From contig CAZJYI010000223.1 in NCBI GenBank assembly GCA_964550025.1, positions 1-14,779 on the forward strand: 14,779 nucleotides of DNA. The letters are read 5' to 3'. The translations under genes and the position numbers were made by a program. Below the pieces are notes generated by a model that was not told the origin of the DNA, did no database searches, and saw only the letters and a list, made by a program, of their open reading frames with translations. The stretch comes from CAZJYI01 sp964550025. GTDB lineage: Bacteria; Verrucomicrobiota; Kiritimatiellia; UBA8416; CAYOBW01. This document shows positions 12,001 through 14,779 of this stretch, piece after piece. How positions within the stretch are numbered: position 1 is the stretch's first letter; the number at the start of each line of letters is the position of its first letter.

Positions 12001-14779
12001 GTAGCAGCGGTAGGAGTAGATGCCGCCGGCTTTCATGCCGGAGATGCCCCTCGAGAACGGTACGTCCTCGCTGGTCTCGCCCACGGTAATCGTGGCGCCC
12101 CAGGCCGTGTGGTCCGTGCCGCCGTCCGAGGTGCCCCAGTAGATGGTCACGTCGGCCGCGTCGCCCATCTCGAGCTCGCCGTTGAGCGTGGCGTCGAAGG
12201 CGGTGATGTCGGTCGGGCCGACACCGGTGGTGACCATCGGGTCGGCGCTGCTGATGGCGCCGCCGACGCGGGTCGGTATGCCGCTGGTGGCGTTGACGAG
12301 AGAACCGATACTGATGTCGAACGCTTCGTCGTTCTCCTGCACCGTGTCGTCCAGTACGGTCAGCGTGATGTTGGACGAGAGGACGCCGGCCGGGATCGTG
12401 ATGCTCACGGCCGTCGACGTGTAGTCGTTGCCGAAAGTCGCCCTCTCCAACGGGTAGTTCCACAGCCCGGCCTGGAGGCTCGGGTTGACGCGCTCCTCCG
12501 TGCCGCCCGGCTCGGTCACCCACCACTGCATGTTGTTGCCGGCCGTGCCCTCGCGGTGCATGAAGATGAAGTTGTAGGGCTCGTCCGCCGTCAGCGTCTT
12601 GGCGCCGGAGTTGTTGCCAGTGAACACACGTTCGGAGTTCGCGAAAAGCCCGTCGCCGTTCACGTCGATGTACATCCAGCCGGTGTCGTCGCACTGTCCG
12701 CGGAAGGTGTGGCTGCCGCTCGCGCGCGGGATGATCGTGCCGCTGAAGGCCGTGGCGAAGTAGTCGGCATTCCCGTTGAACAGCGGGAAGTTGTAGTAGT
12801 GCAGGATCTCGCTCTGCGCAACGGTGTTGTGCTGATACTCCTCGGTCATCGCCAGGATTGTGTCGGGCTTGTTGCCCGTAAAGACCCTGGAATCCGAGAC
12901 CGCGTAGCTCGATCCGTCGATGTTGATGGCGGTGTCGTTGTTGATGTTGGTCAGGAACACGGACGCGCGGATGCCCTGCGCGTACGCATGGGTGTTGCTG
13001 CCGAAGTCGAAGTTGACCGTCACGTTCGAGGCGCACGGCGTACTGAGCGTGGCCGTCACGTTGAACGAGCCGCGCGTTTCGGTGACGGGCACCGGGTGCG
13101 CATCGGCATGCTCCGTGTCGATCCCGTACTTCCAACCGAGGTAGAGCCCGACCTGGTCCACTTCCGCGTCCGTCAGCACGCGGTTGTAGATCAGCACTTC
13201 GGCGATCTCGCAGTTGGACTCCTCGTTGTTGTTGCGATAACCGCCCAGTCCCAACCGGCCGATCATGTAGTTGTTGGCGCCCGACGACGTGTTGTCGGTC
13301 AGCAGCCGCGCGCCGTCCTTCCAGAAACTGGCCTTGGGATCGGCGTCGCTGTTCATATGCCCGGCGTGGACGTGCCAGTCCGTATTGGCGTAACCCTGGT
13401 TGATGATCCACGTGGAGGGATGCCACTTCTCATCCCCGTTGCTGTGGTACCCGAACAGCCAGTTGCGGGTCGCCGAGCTGATGACGCGCTCGTTGTCGCC
13501 GCCCGAGTAACGGGAAACCGTCAGGATCGTGTAGTCCACGAGCGGGTCGAAGTTGTAAGCCGTCGACATGTAGTCCCCGGAGAAGGTCACCACCCCGCGG
13601 CCGTTGGGACCGCCGGCGTTGTACTGCGGGTTGTCGGCCCCCTCGCGTTGGGCATCGCGGTCGTTGCCGCTCTTGTCGTCCCAGCGGACGACCGGGTCGC
13701 CGTCGCCGACCGGTATAGTGCCGACGACGTTCTGCCATAGGGTCGAGGTGTCGTTCGCATCCAGCCACAGGGCGCAGCCCGAGATGCTGGTCGGATCGAA
13801 GCCGAGATCCTCGCGCTCGGTCGTCATCGCCAGCGTCACGGCAGGCGACGGCACGCTGAAGCTCCGGACCGGCAGGCCCCAGTCCTCGCTCACCTCGTTG
13901 GTCGCGTACGCGCGGTAATAGTAAGTCTGACCCGCCACCACGGTAACCTGCGTCGAGAACGGGCCGACGACCACCGTGCCGAAGTCGCTGGTATGGTCCC
14001 ACCCGCTGTGACTCTCGCCCTGGTCGACCGTGCCCCAGTAGATCGTGGCATCGCCGCTGCCGCCCGAAAGCATCTCCGCCCGCAGCACGGCCGTGGTGGG
14101 CGTGAGCGTCCCCGCCGTCAGGTTGGTCATGATGACCGTCCCCAGCGTCTGGAACGGTTCGCTCGGATCGGCCCACAACGTTCTGACCGGGTTGGTCGCC
14201 TGGAAGGTGTAGAAGTAGCTGGTCAGCTCGGTCAACCCGGTGATCTCATGGCTAATCGACCCCTCGTGGTTGGTGACGTACCCCAGGTCCACACTGTTGC
14301 TCCAGTTGCCGGGTACCATCCCGCCGTCGACCCCGCCCCAATGCAGCCAGACGTGGTACACCCAGCCCGTCGAGCTCAGCGTCCCGTTCAGTGTGGCCAG
14401 GTTGGTCGACACGCCGGACTCGGAGTTGTTCGTGAGCGAGGGCTCGTCGACGGTGTACTCCGGCAGGCTCCACCAGCCGTCCTGGTTCACGTCGCCGGGA
14501 TTGACTTCACGCCGGCTGTCGGTGGGCGCCGTGATCTTGATGTCGACCCAGTCGCCGCCGCCGCCCTCTCTGCACGCCAGCGCAATCGGATACACAACCC
14601 CGTTCGTCAGCTCGATCGTCTCGTTGTCGTGCCACACGTTCCACCCCTCGGGCGGATAGTTCCGGATGAAATCGTCGGAACCGGCCTCGTACTCGCCGCC
14701 GTTCAGGTTGTAGTCGACCCAGAAGATCTCGTAGTCGTCGCCCCGGAGGTTGAACGGGTAGTTGCCGGTGGGGGGCGGG
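94..14779 (-). CDS. Giant multi-domain surface/secreted protein (LamG, PA14, Calx-beta, DUF2341, Fn3-like, PATR beta-helix), 5'-partial
   Basis: A single uninterrupted frame runs from the right window edge to TAG at 94-96 (4894 complete codons visible). The true start is outside the window. The GTG at 14635-14637 is an internal valine, because the frame stays open upstream and PA14 homology continues through it (GDDYEIFWVD before it, REGGGGDWVDIKI after it). Recognisable modules are all extracellular beta folds: 5 PA14-like, 5 LamG, 3 Calx-beta, 2 DUF2341, 1 DUF1349-like, 12 Fn3-like units (6 A, 6 B) and one PATR beta-helix region. The protein is rich in T, N, G, D, Y and W and poor in K, as expected for a secreted protein. 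No catalytic domain, transmembrane segment, LPXTG, PEP-CTERM or autotransporter barrel is visible. The C-terminus is LamG 5 plus a short basic tail (VWKPRASVFLLR). The inferred role is adhesion or glycan binding at the cell surface. The reading frame is certain; the function is inference from domain families. Confidence 0.95.
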   Translation of the reverse strand, partial: PPPTGNYPFNLRGDDYEIFWVDYNLNGGEYEAGSDDFIRNYPPEGWNVWHDNETIELTNGVVYPIALACREGGGGDWVDIKITAPTDSRREVNPGDVNQDGWWSLPEYTVDEPSLTNNSESGVSTNLATLNGTLSSTGWVYHVWLHWGGVDGGMVPGNWSNSVDLGYVTNHEGSISHEITGLTELTSYFYTFQATNPVRTLWADPSEPFQTLGTVIMTNLTAGTLTPTTAVLRAEMLSGGSGDATIYWGTVDQGESHSGWDHTSDFGTVVVGPFSTQVTVVAGQTYYYRAYATNEVSEDWGLPVRSFSVPSPAVTLAMTTEREDLGFDPTSISGCALWLDANDTSTLWQNVVGTIPVGDGDPVVRWDDKSGNDRDAQREGADNPQYNAGGPNGRGVVTFSGDYMSTAYNFDPLVDYTILTVSRYSGGDNERVISSATRNWLFGYHSNGDEKWHPSTWIINQGYANTDWHVHAGHMNSDADPKASFWKDGARLLTDNTSSGANNYMIGRLGLGGYRNNNEESNCEIAEVLIYNRVLTDAEVDQVGLYLGWKYGIDTEHADAHPVPVTETRGSFNVTATLSTPCASNVTVNFDFGSNTHAYAQGIRASVFLTNINNDTAINIDGSSYAVSDSRVFTGNKPDTILAMTEEYQHNTVAQSEILHYYNFPLFNGNADYFATAFSGTIIPRASGSHTFRGQCDDTGWMYIDVNGDGLFANSERVFTGNNSGAKTLTADEPYNFIFMHREGTAGNNMQWWVTEPGGTEERVNPSLQAGLWNYPLERATFGNDYTSTAVSITIPAGVLSSNITLTVLDDTVQENDEAFDISIGSLVNATSGIPTRVGGAISSADPMVTTGVGPTDITAFDATLNGELEMGDAADVTIYWGTSDGGTDHTAWGATITVGETSEDVPFSRGISGMKAGGIYSYRCYATNGSNLAEDWSDLASITTTPAAVSIADVSAIEGDSGSVDAVFAITADAESLGDVTFSYVMSNGTATAGADYTAASGSLTIPAGSTATQITVQVTGDTTFENPDETFTVHLYNPGNCTIADGAATGTIRDDDAEGHLDEWRSRMQITLEPYVEGLRYAWFNDVASSNLKAIDDGVANGENGGLFALTPTAEGSWPTQVRGKSIWTGEVWQGGNISDTYAQMWWGVFRAPETGSYEFYVHGDDNEVLWIDVNQNGEFEDPGDLITDNAPPEGWDNPKTETVSLTAGEFYAFALAHHEGGGGDFVNIEIKIPSAGSRVRINPSDAAQDGWWLVPVPSADIMSFDRSALTNFPAVVRFDTSIPGFEYTQFYSDTGGDLRIANADITRMLNFEIERWDTGGESTVWVQVPEITGTNTTFWAYWGHPYETNLPAYATDGSAWTEDFAAVYHLSSNADDSSPNDNDGAHNGDPAPTTESVIGQAYAFDGNDRVRAPDHASLDLTEALTIGGWVRPTAWNQWSGVISKGSDNAYEIEQSNNGGTFRMRLNNQQGEAPDHTVSQNTWVYMVGTYDRQYARLYINGVDVDSRALTVALNQNGNELSLGDRSNNDYFTGQLDEMRVSSVARSRDWIEYCYLNQGTSHSVASFGAVEGKPHIDIVTGAENLTYASADLTATVSSTGTAESVVWAFWGDDDAGRVAGNWDSNQYFGVCAGVPSNYVKHVTNLADSTQYYYTYMASNVWGATWAPTNFYTYGRPAVTNTGADTYLGYAILNGNVISTGGAPTTVYTYWGDNDGGTTPALWDYRITNGILQQGPFSASTPTNLYYGVTYYYRTFVENTHGDRWAAESTSFGTPSPHVDPALTVTNGLLTRWIADDIAGVSEGERVDAWENSFNPGTYDLTRMGGNPTYDAVVPGLNDHAAVVFTTDGNDWFEFDDITTIRTVFWVLRDARVNGNEQFLLGDDGAYHFHNGGWRIWNGNAHANIRNGTTELNGTVVNGQNTDRPSDFGIISVRTTGNVQASRVSRDRSIDNRSWEGEMAEILIYNTQLSGADEDEVGGYLAWKYGLSTAYSYTMPPQLGIANTHATNVNFATADLQGTLEGTGSVFDVYVYWGTTNGGTDAGAWATNEYVGRYTNALSQDISHGVGSLAEYTTYYYTFHATNDATSMWASPSASFKTRSAFEWDGDTDDLWGTPGNWVGNNVPDAPGEYAVFPAGAGGGPVDINGTGYTIDSLDIKGGDYVFTNSGAAATVTAGTLTQTAGSNQVFVGVSVTGTVEVAAGTLVIDDISTFNSGDVTLSGGSLVIDGDAAVLQQTASNSLEHRGYNGHNNDTYLDLNSNGGLMTLVPSGAGMLTDGPDGRGLNFDDDRDFTSTGIVLDPNNDQWEDNYANLFIGTFTPPETGTFGFRRADDDDRAGIWLDLDRDGVFESTTAGLGSNRGEQLSWEDGGNKSVSLTAGLAYMIAFVHREGGGGSRCDFRFTTPSLTEQLIKPSDPEQAGMWGTIDYQVDATGLGAITVTADSTLHVASLGGGARFGAVGLSGGTLTLSAYLNRAEHRFTSMNGSGSLDVTDDGEITLDNVSSLATLTAQDGSITGATITAATHLDLEKDYTIHNNLAGAATVTVGDDDAQDGLVVLSGNNTYSGETTIGRGVLRASNPSPNSRVIFSQNNRDQTCILESNGTFSRDIGQDAGEIWWENIGGGGGFAAHGGDLTVNLNGGFPVVWNSTANGLNNVDSLQFGSRTADGMVEFANGIILDGSTRRVQVIDNTRTKADVIRLSGNITDGNANAWLRFHESSGNQFNQVNNLGDTLVELTGNNTYLHRTLIQECTLYAVEGTGLPVNSYVRFQANNEWDRPAVLMSSGTLTRNIGENPGQVYWQNGGGFAARGGTLTVVLEGGAQIDWDDANTGVRERPFHLNSAHADSLVDFQNDIRIDGTDWAFFMVWDNTDTDQDIAKLSGVISDGSSGGLRKRKDGTLWLTGNNTYTRDTFLDNGVIRAIDGTGLPTTSQLYFEGDNNDAPVVFESSGTFTRNIQNADGNNVYWQERGGFSAYGGKLTVNLEGGIELNAGDANTGFRGRNLHLGSHSADSEVDLANNILLNNHGQWIFAWDNPHSDTDRTVISGNIRQSGWGDIYVGGDGWLELTGATTNRNGRSFHNATLCFNGYHRLTDQIFTEGGMKAAMGGTGTVDVQNRFDIRELGRLAPGVDGVGTLDVTVAGGNGFRMYNSSTYEWELGASGHDRVDVTAPNLELRNGWKLKILSRNGTPLSGDEYTIFTYSGTCPYYAPVIDMSEAPDDWAGVTVVHDTINKRIYITGLHSTLSMGNEAPSNLTDTTAQFNGLLSCSGKVMQVWAYWGGIDGGTNASSWSNSAYVATYTNVIGQAVSYPASGLTGNTGYYCTLRATNATTDLWGEPSRSFTTLGPPIVDNDGGADHITAYGTAMLQGSFNDHNRGDVTLCWGLSDAGTGAIGDWDHATSIGSQTNAAFWGIISGARYPLTYYYRCYATNDYGEDWAPSASSFTMNIKPRGVPNSPTGAIGYWSFDDPSNVGYDDSHNGHNGTQIGDAAHYGSGKVGGALTCDGTGDFLNCGDRIEIDNRDFSLSFWTKRDATGEDYVIGHSAGQGANNTLHVGFRNATRFTFAFWANDLQYDNNPVVSDTVNFHHWVCMYDADSNQQLVYLDGNESPVQTRTSTLDFGGTLDFYIGTRNNDSHPNPSFDGLIDEVYVYDRTLAGSEAAELYDAGTSYEIIGVVNGQPTERRLNTCKLNGIISTSNAVYDVWLYHGLTDGGTDPNAWDTSVFMGTLTNVMSNTVSYVLGGLDETSTNFYTFQITNALDFMWATPSTNISQITQPHVTNAPGPLTVRGSATLRGTLTEGSVADIYVYWGHSDGGTDPNAWDGYELLSDTLQGTFSREISAGHGLTYYYRCYATNVVGHHWATYTTNFSLPHPANYYPAGLIAGSRSGNIWTGNPNPGNLGVVMHPQCQRREVALKDAHWRANRSDTGDPGPNNTTIIYTGQIYMDGNTYTFAEMCDDRTRLLIDGQQLINDGSWNNGVSAQFTRSAGWYDIDLRFSNGGGGYGFSGQQNTGQGDSNWNNVQYGFGMTNTAVTGENAYDYVYPEDPGDATLFRHYDPTGGALPVYATNSAVSGLTTTSGTFNATVQCTGWVFNVYAYYGETDGGTDPGAWDTNQFVGAYANLLGDTVSTFVTGLVSETDYHYTFLITNDVTNVWASPSTNFTTLGYLAVSNEAPTLVAQTSATLNGEIAAGGSGDATIFWGLSNGGATISAWSNAASFGNVITPVSLSTNITGLLAGQRYYYRTYATNVLGDDWAPQTYIFTTDVAQVSVDDVVVTEGDSGTVNATFTISLSATSGPSVYVDYNTVAGSALPGDYTPRSGQLSFPSGTTSRQVAVTVHGDTIGEYPSEAFTLQLSAPIRCTIADASGTCTITDDDLAESFGNWEHWMKITFDGYAGTETLQNFPALITLGEHLDGFLYSSFYDADGGDLRFADANKTQMLDYEIDVWGHVTTCDGNQDIYSGGSVQTGGIHAAHDSIRVAGSGSDIWGTADRFHYAYRQVTGDFDVSCRVVSIDGRTTDQWTRGGIMARNSLNASSRNAMAYWRPVANRLDFNRRTSDGGGTGRDNGPVKTLPVWMRLTRSGDVFRTYSSDDGSSWSQVGANVTIGMDATIYLGLGVSSHNNGQTTTYEFDNLSGVFTNRATDPSKIWVKVPQLNSSTYIWAYWGEQNLSAPASQTNGAVWSQDYAAVYHLSDMTDSTANRNDGVANNDPDLCPSESRVGQAYHFDGNDRIRAADDASLDLVNGITLCGWFRSQTWNQWSGIISKGSDNAYELECNAGSQMRIRINNQGGQAATATGLNLHEWYHIAGTYDRAWVRMYINGNQVDARSLSLPINANNSELSLGDRSNNDYFTGQLDEMRVSSVARSADWVKARYDNEGPGSTFATYDRAVWKPRASVFLLR
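97..760 (-). other. LamG-like domain 5 and C-terminal tail
   Basis: Residues 4674-4894. The motifs are AVYHLSDMTDSTANRNDG, GQAYHFDGNDRIRAADDASL, WSGIISKGSDNAYEL, YDRAWVRMYINGNQVDARSL and LGDRSNNDYFTGQLDEMRVS. It is a close paralogue of LamG 2. The domain ends near SVARSADW; a tail of about 30 residues follows (ending FATYDRAVWKPRASVFLLR) and then the TAG stop. The tail has no hydrophobic segment long enough to span a membrane and no recognised sorting motif. Confidence 0.88.
775..1672 (-). other. DUF2341 domain 2, split by an inserted DUF1349-like domain
   Basis: The N-terminal part (about 1454-1672) reads WEHWMKITFDGY, LQNFPALITLGE, GGDLRFADANKTQMLDYEID, VWG. The C-terminal part (about 775-882) resumes with PSKIWVKVPQLNSSTYIWAY and WGEQN. 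In DUF2341 domain 1 the corresponding stretch is contiguous (FEIERWDTGGESTVWVQVP). The insert therefore sits in the loop after the DYEIDVW strand, a different position from the insert in DUF2341 domain 1. Confidence 0.78.
883..1453 (-). other. DUF1349-like concanavalin module, nested in DUF2341 domain 2
   Basis: Residues 4443-4632. The motifs are DSIRVAGSGSDIWGTADRFH, TGDFDVSCRVVSID, WTRGGIMARNSL, PVWMRLTRSGDVFRTYSSDD, GSSWSQVG and YLGLGVSSHNNG. The series D-I-W-G-x-x-D-x-F-H, G-D-F-D-V, R-G-G-I-M-x-R, W-x-R-L-x-R and S-D-D-G-x-S-W is a familiar DUF1349/concanavalin-like pattern in large bacterial secreted proteins. A glycan-binding role is plausible but not shown by the sequence. Confidence 0.75.
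1675..2004 (-). other. Calx-beta domain 3
   Basis: Residues 4259-4368, uninterrupted. The motifs are VTEGDSGTVNATFTISLS, VYVDYNTVAGSALPGDYTPR, GQLSFPSGTTSRQVAV, DTIGEYPSEAFTLQL and the closing ITDDD. The tail of the domain (CTIADASGTCTITDDD) matches that of Calx-beta 2 (CTIADGAATGTIRDDD), consistent with both belonging to a duplicated cassette. Confidence 0.88.
2005..2616 (-). repeat. Fn3-like A6-B6 pair
   Basis: Residues 4055-4258. A6 (2305-2616) has TFNATVQCTGWVFNVYAYYG, DGGTDPGAWDTNQFVGAY, YHYTFLITN and VWASPSTNFTTLG. B6 (2005-2304) has ATLNGEIAAGGSGDATIFWG, GLLAGQRYYYRTYATN and GDDWAPQTYIFTT. B6 is the first module of the second B - Calx-beta - DUF2341 - LamG cassette. Confidence 0.78.
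2617..3168 (-). other. PA14 domain 5 (free-standing, different subtype)
   Basis: Residues 3871-4054. The motifs are GLIAGSRSGNIWTGNPNPGN, IIYTGQIYMDGNTYTFAEMC, DDRTRLLIDGQQLIND, SAGWYDIDLRFSNGGGGYGF. The R-L-x-I-D-G-Q-x-L-I-x-D string is close to the canonical PA14 core. It lacks the D-x-N-x-D-G loop and the closing N-P-S...Q-D-G-W-W of the other four PA14-like domains. It sits between modules rather than inside one. Confidence 0.78.
3172..3777 (-). repeat. Fn3-like A5-B5 pair
   Basis: Residues 3668-3869. A5 (3475-3777) has CKLNGIISTSN, VWLYHGLTDGGTDPNAWDTS, FYTFQITN and MWATPSTN. B5 (3172-3474) has ATLRGTL, DIYVYWGHSDGGTDPNAWDG, YYYRCYATN and HHWATYTTNFSLP. Both units share the DGGTDPNAWD string, an unusually close A-to-B match. 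Confidence 0.78.
3780..4440 (-). other. LamG-like domain 4
   Basis: Residues 3447-3666. The motifs are AIGYWSFDDPSNVGYDDS, GKVGGALTCDGTGDFLNCGD, DFSLSFWTKRD, FHHWVCMYDADSNQQLVYLD and FDGLIDEVYVYDRTLAGSEA. This is a classic LamG/pentraxin-like pattern with the W-S-F-D-D start and the I-D-E-V-Y-V-Y-D-R end. It is a third LamG subtype, distinct from LamG 1/3 and LamG 2/5. Confidence 0.9.
4442..5075 (-). repeat. Fn3-like A4-B4 pair
   Basis: Residues 3235-3446. A4 (4762-5075) has AQFNGLLSCSG, VWAYWGGIDGGTNASSWSNS, YYCTLRATN and LWGEPSRSFTTLG. B4 (4442-4761) has AMLQGSF, DVTLCWGLSDAG, YYYRCYATN and GEDWAPSASSF. A4 shows a Y-to-C change within the usual YYYTF strand. The linker after B4 (NIKPRGVPNSPTG) leads into LamG 4. 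Confidence 0.75.
5076..5611 (-). other. Beta-helix C-terminal closing segment
   Basis: Residues 3057-3234. It runs from the degenerate fourth repeat opening to the end of the helix. It includes GGTGTVDVQNRFDI, LGRLAPGVDGVGTLDV, STYEWELG, DRVDVTAPNLELRNGWKL, GDEYTIFTYSG, DDWAGVTVVHD and RIYITGL. The G-T-G-T-V, L-A-P-G and Y-x-W-E-L series is the usual end of PATR regions in PVC-type proteins. Fn3-like unit A4 follows directly. Confidence 0.72.
5612..7128 (-). repeat. Three tandem long PATR repeats (about 163-178 residues each)
   Basis: Repeat 1 (about 6601-7128) opens LVVLSGNNTYSGETTIG. Repeat 2 (about 6100-6594) opens LVELTGNNTYLHRTLI. Repeat 3 (about 5612-6099) opens LWLTGNNTYTRDTFLDNG. Each continues S-G/N-G-T-F/L-x-R-x-I, then Y/W-W-Q/E, G-G-F-A/S-A-x-G-G-x-L-T-V-x-L-x-G-G, then a D-N-T/P segment and L/I-S-G-x-I. 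The conserved tyrosine codons of the three openings start at 7096, 6562 and 6067, giving periods of 534 and 495 bases. A fourth, degenerate opening (LELTGATTNRNG) lies near 5575-5611. Confidence 0.82.
7507..8074 (-). other. PA14-like domain 4, nested in the beta-helix
   Basis: Residues 2235-2424. The motifs are LEHRGYNGHNNDTYLDL, NGGLMTLVPSGAG, FTPPETGTFGFRRADDDD, the acidic loop WLDLDRDGVFEST, VHREGGGGSRCDFRF and IKPSDPEQAGMWGTI. It aligns motif for motif with PA14-like domain 3. It is flanked on both sides by beta-helix rungs (GGSLVIDGDAAVLQQ before, AITVTADSTLHVASLGGG after). Confidence 0.8.
8479..8802 (-). repeat. Fn3-like unit A3 (single)
   Basis: Residues 1993-2100. The A-type signatures are ADLQGTLEGTG, VYVYWGTTNGGTDAGAW, YYYTFHATN and MWASPSASFKT. 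It has no B partner; the beta-helix region begins directly after it (AFEWDGDTDDLW). The B unit that would normally follow is replaced by the beta-helix. Confidence 0.75.
8805..9417 (-). other. LamG-like domain 3
   Basis: Residues 1788-1991. It opens LLTRWIADDIAGVSEGERVD, continues GGNPTYDAVVPGLNDHAAVV and FWVLRDARVNGNEQFLLGDD, and closes GEMAEILIYNTQLSGADEDE then LAWKYGLST. The closing segment matches LamG 1 (EIAEVLIYN...LGWKYGID), so these two form one subtype. The first strand is shorter than in LamG 1. Confidence 0.82.
9421..10059 (-). repeat. Fn3-like A2-B3 pair
   Basis: Residues 1574-1786. A2 (9757-10059) has ADLTATVSSTG, VVWAFWGDDDAG, YYYTYMASN and WAPTNFYTYG. B3 (9421-9756) has AILNGNVISTGG, YTYWGDNDGGTTPALW, YYYRTFVEN and RWAAESTSF. 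Both units are more diverged from the consensus than the other pairs; for example YYYRTFVEN replaces YYYRxYATN. Confidence 0.7.
10063..10695 (-). other. LamG-like domain 2
   Basis: Residues 1362-1572. It begins AVYHLSSNADDSSPN, then GQAYAFDGNDRVRAPDHASL, LTIGGWVRP, WSGVISKGSDNAYEI, YDRQYARLYINGVDVDS, and ends LGDRSNNDYFTGQLDEMRVS. It is a close paralogue of LamG 5 (97-760). Both follow DUF2341, forming the common DUF2341-LamG arrangement. It is unlike LamG 1 and 3, which belong to the ALWLDA...GWKYG subtype. Confidence 0.9.
10700..11600 (-). other. DUF2341 domain 1, split by an inserted PA14-like domain
   Basis: The first strand, WRSRMQITLEPY, lies at about 11545-11590. The rest resumes after the insert at about 10975: SALTNFPAVVRFDT, GGDLRIANADITRMLNFEIE, VWVQVPEITG, TFWAYWGHP. 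The second DUF2341 (775-1672) has the first strand and the next one contiguous: WMKITFDGYAGTETLQNFPA. DUF2341 commonly precedes a LamG domain, as here. Its molecular function is unknown. Confidence 0.78.
10975..11545 (-). other. PA14-like domain 3, nested in DUF2341 domain 1
   Basis: Residues 1079-1268. The motifs in order are LRYAWFND, ENGGLFALTPTAEG, VFRAPETGSYEFYVHGDD, the acidic loop WIDVNQNGEFEDPGD, PPEGW, HHEGGGGDFVNIEI and INPSDAAQDGWW. It is the best-preserved complete copy of this subfamily in the window and the clearest paralogue of the partial domain at the right edge. The loop with D/N at alternate positions suggests calcium binding (inference). Confidence 0.82.
11605..11938 (-). 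other. Calx-beta domain 2
   Basis: Residues 947-1058, uninterrupted. It has the canonical series IEGDSGSV, GTATAGADYTAASGSLTIPA, ITVQVTGDTTFENPDETF and closes with GTIRDDD. It is followed at once by WRSRMQITLEPY, the first strand of a DUF2341 domain. Calx-beta 3 is followed by DUF2341 in the same way. It serves as an internal reference for how the split Calx-beta 1 should read. Confidence 0.88.
11941..12240 (-). repeat. Fn3-like unit B2 (single)
   Basis: Residues 847-946. It has DATLNGEL, DVTIYWGTSDGGTDH, YSYRCYATN and AEDWSDLASITTT, which are the B-type signatures. It has no A unit before it; it follows the split Calx-beta 1 directly and leads into Calx-beta 2. In this respect it matches B6 at 2005-2304, which also leads into a Calx-beta domain. 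Confidence 0.72.
12260..13107 (-). other. Calx-beta domain 1, split by an inserted PA14-like domain
   Basis: The N-terminal half (about 12985-13107) reads VTETRGSFNVTATLSTP then VTVNFDFGSNTHA. The C-terminal half (about 12260-12441) reads ATFGNDYTST, VSITIPAG, ITLTVLDDTVQENDEAFDI. Joined, these give the normal Calx-beta order (VTE-G...VTV-F...A..G-DYT...ITIPAG...DD-ENDEAF), as in the uninterrupted copies at 11605-11938 and 1675-2004. About 181 residues sit between the halves. Calx-beta motifs are calcium-binding immunoglobulin-like spacers, though binding here is not proven. Confidence 0.75.
12442..12984 (-). other. PA14-like domain 2, nested in Calx-beta 1
   Basis: Residues 599-779. The motifs are SGTIIPRASGSHTFRGQCDD, then the acidic loop YIDVNGDGLFANSE, then FMHREGTAGNNMQWW, closing with VNPSLQAGLW. 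These match the order loop, H-x-EG, N-P-S...G-x-W seen in PA14-like domains 1, 3 and 4. The GGGG of the H-EGGGG motif is changed to GTAG here, and the N-terminal part diverges from the others. This is the most divergent of the four loop-bearing copies. Confidence 0.7.
13108..13836 (-). other. LamG-like (concanavalin fold) domain 1
   Basis: Residues 315-557. It opens with ALWLDANDTSTLW, continues with VVRWDDKSGNDRDA and GRGVVTFSGDYM, and closes with CEIAEVLIYNRVLTDAEVD and LGWKYGID. This opening and closing pair is typical of LamG/jellyroll domains in large surface proteins of PVC bacteria. The family commonly binds glycans; no ligand can be named from sequence. LamG 3 at 8805-9417 is of the same subtype. 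Confidence 0.85.
13839..14448 (-). repeat. Fn3-like A1-B1 pair
   Basis: Residues 111-313 form two units of about 100 residues. A1 (14140-14448) has ATLNGTL, VWLHWGGVDGG, YFYTFQATN and WADPSEPFQTLG. B1 (13839-14139) has DATIYWGTVDQG, YYYRAYATN and EDWGLPVRSF. The ATLNG start and the tyrosine-rich YxYxxxATN strand resemble bacterial fibronectin type III-like modules. A units carry YTFxATN and end W-A-x-P-S. B units carry YYYRxYATN and end EDW. This is the first of five A-B pairs in the protein. Confidence 0.75.
14456..14779 (-). other. PA14-like domain 1 (N-terminally cut by window edge)
   Basis: Residues 1-108. It contains the acidic loop WVDYNLNGGEYE, then PPEGW, then REGGGGDWVDIKI, and closes with VNPGDVNQDGWW. 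The same order of motifs occurs in the PA14-like domain at 10975-11545 (WIDVNQNGEFE, PPEGW, HHEGGGGDFVNIEI, INPSDAAQDGWW). The two are clearly paralogous, and the missing part lies upstream of the window. PA14 domains are beta-barrels that often bind carbohydrate; the D-x-N-x-D/N-G loop could bind calcium (inference). Confidence 0.8.

Noticed and set aside
1453..13740. Three long open frames on the plus strand (1453-4929, 5071-9453, 9496-13740; 1158 to 1460 codons)
   Set aside because: All three are in exact codon register with the minus-strand gene. A stop there requires a TTA, CTA or TCA codon in the gene, and these are very rare in this GC-rich sequence; the stops at 4927-4929, 9451-9453 and 13738-13740 oppose TCA, TCA and CTA. 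Their products are monotonous V/R/A/G-rich sequence with no domain, while the minus frame is full of recognised modules.
14635..14637. GTG as the start codon of the giant gene
   Set aside because: The frame is open upstream to the window edge and codes for the first part of the same PA14-like domain (WVDYNLNGGEYE, PPEGW), matching the paralogue at 10975-11545. The GTG is an internal valine.
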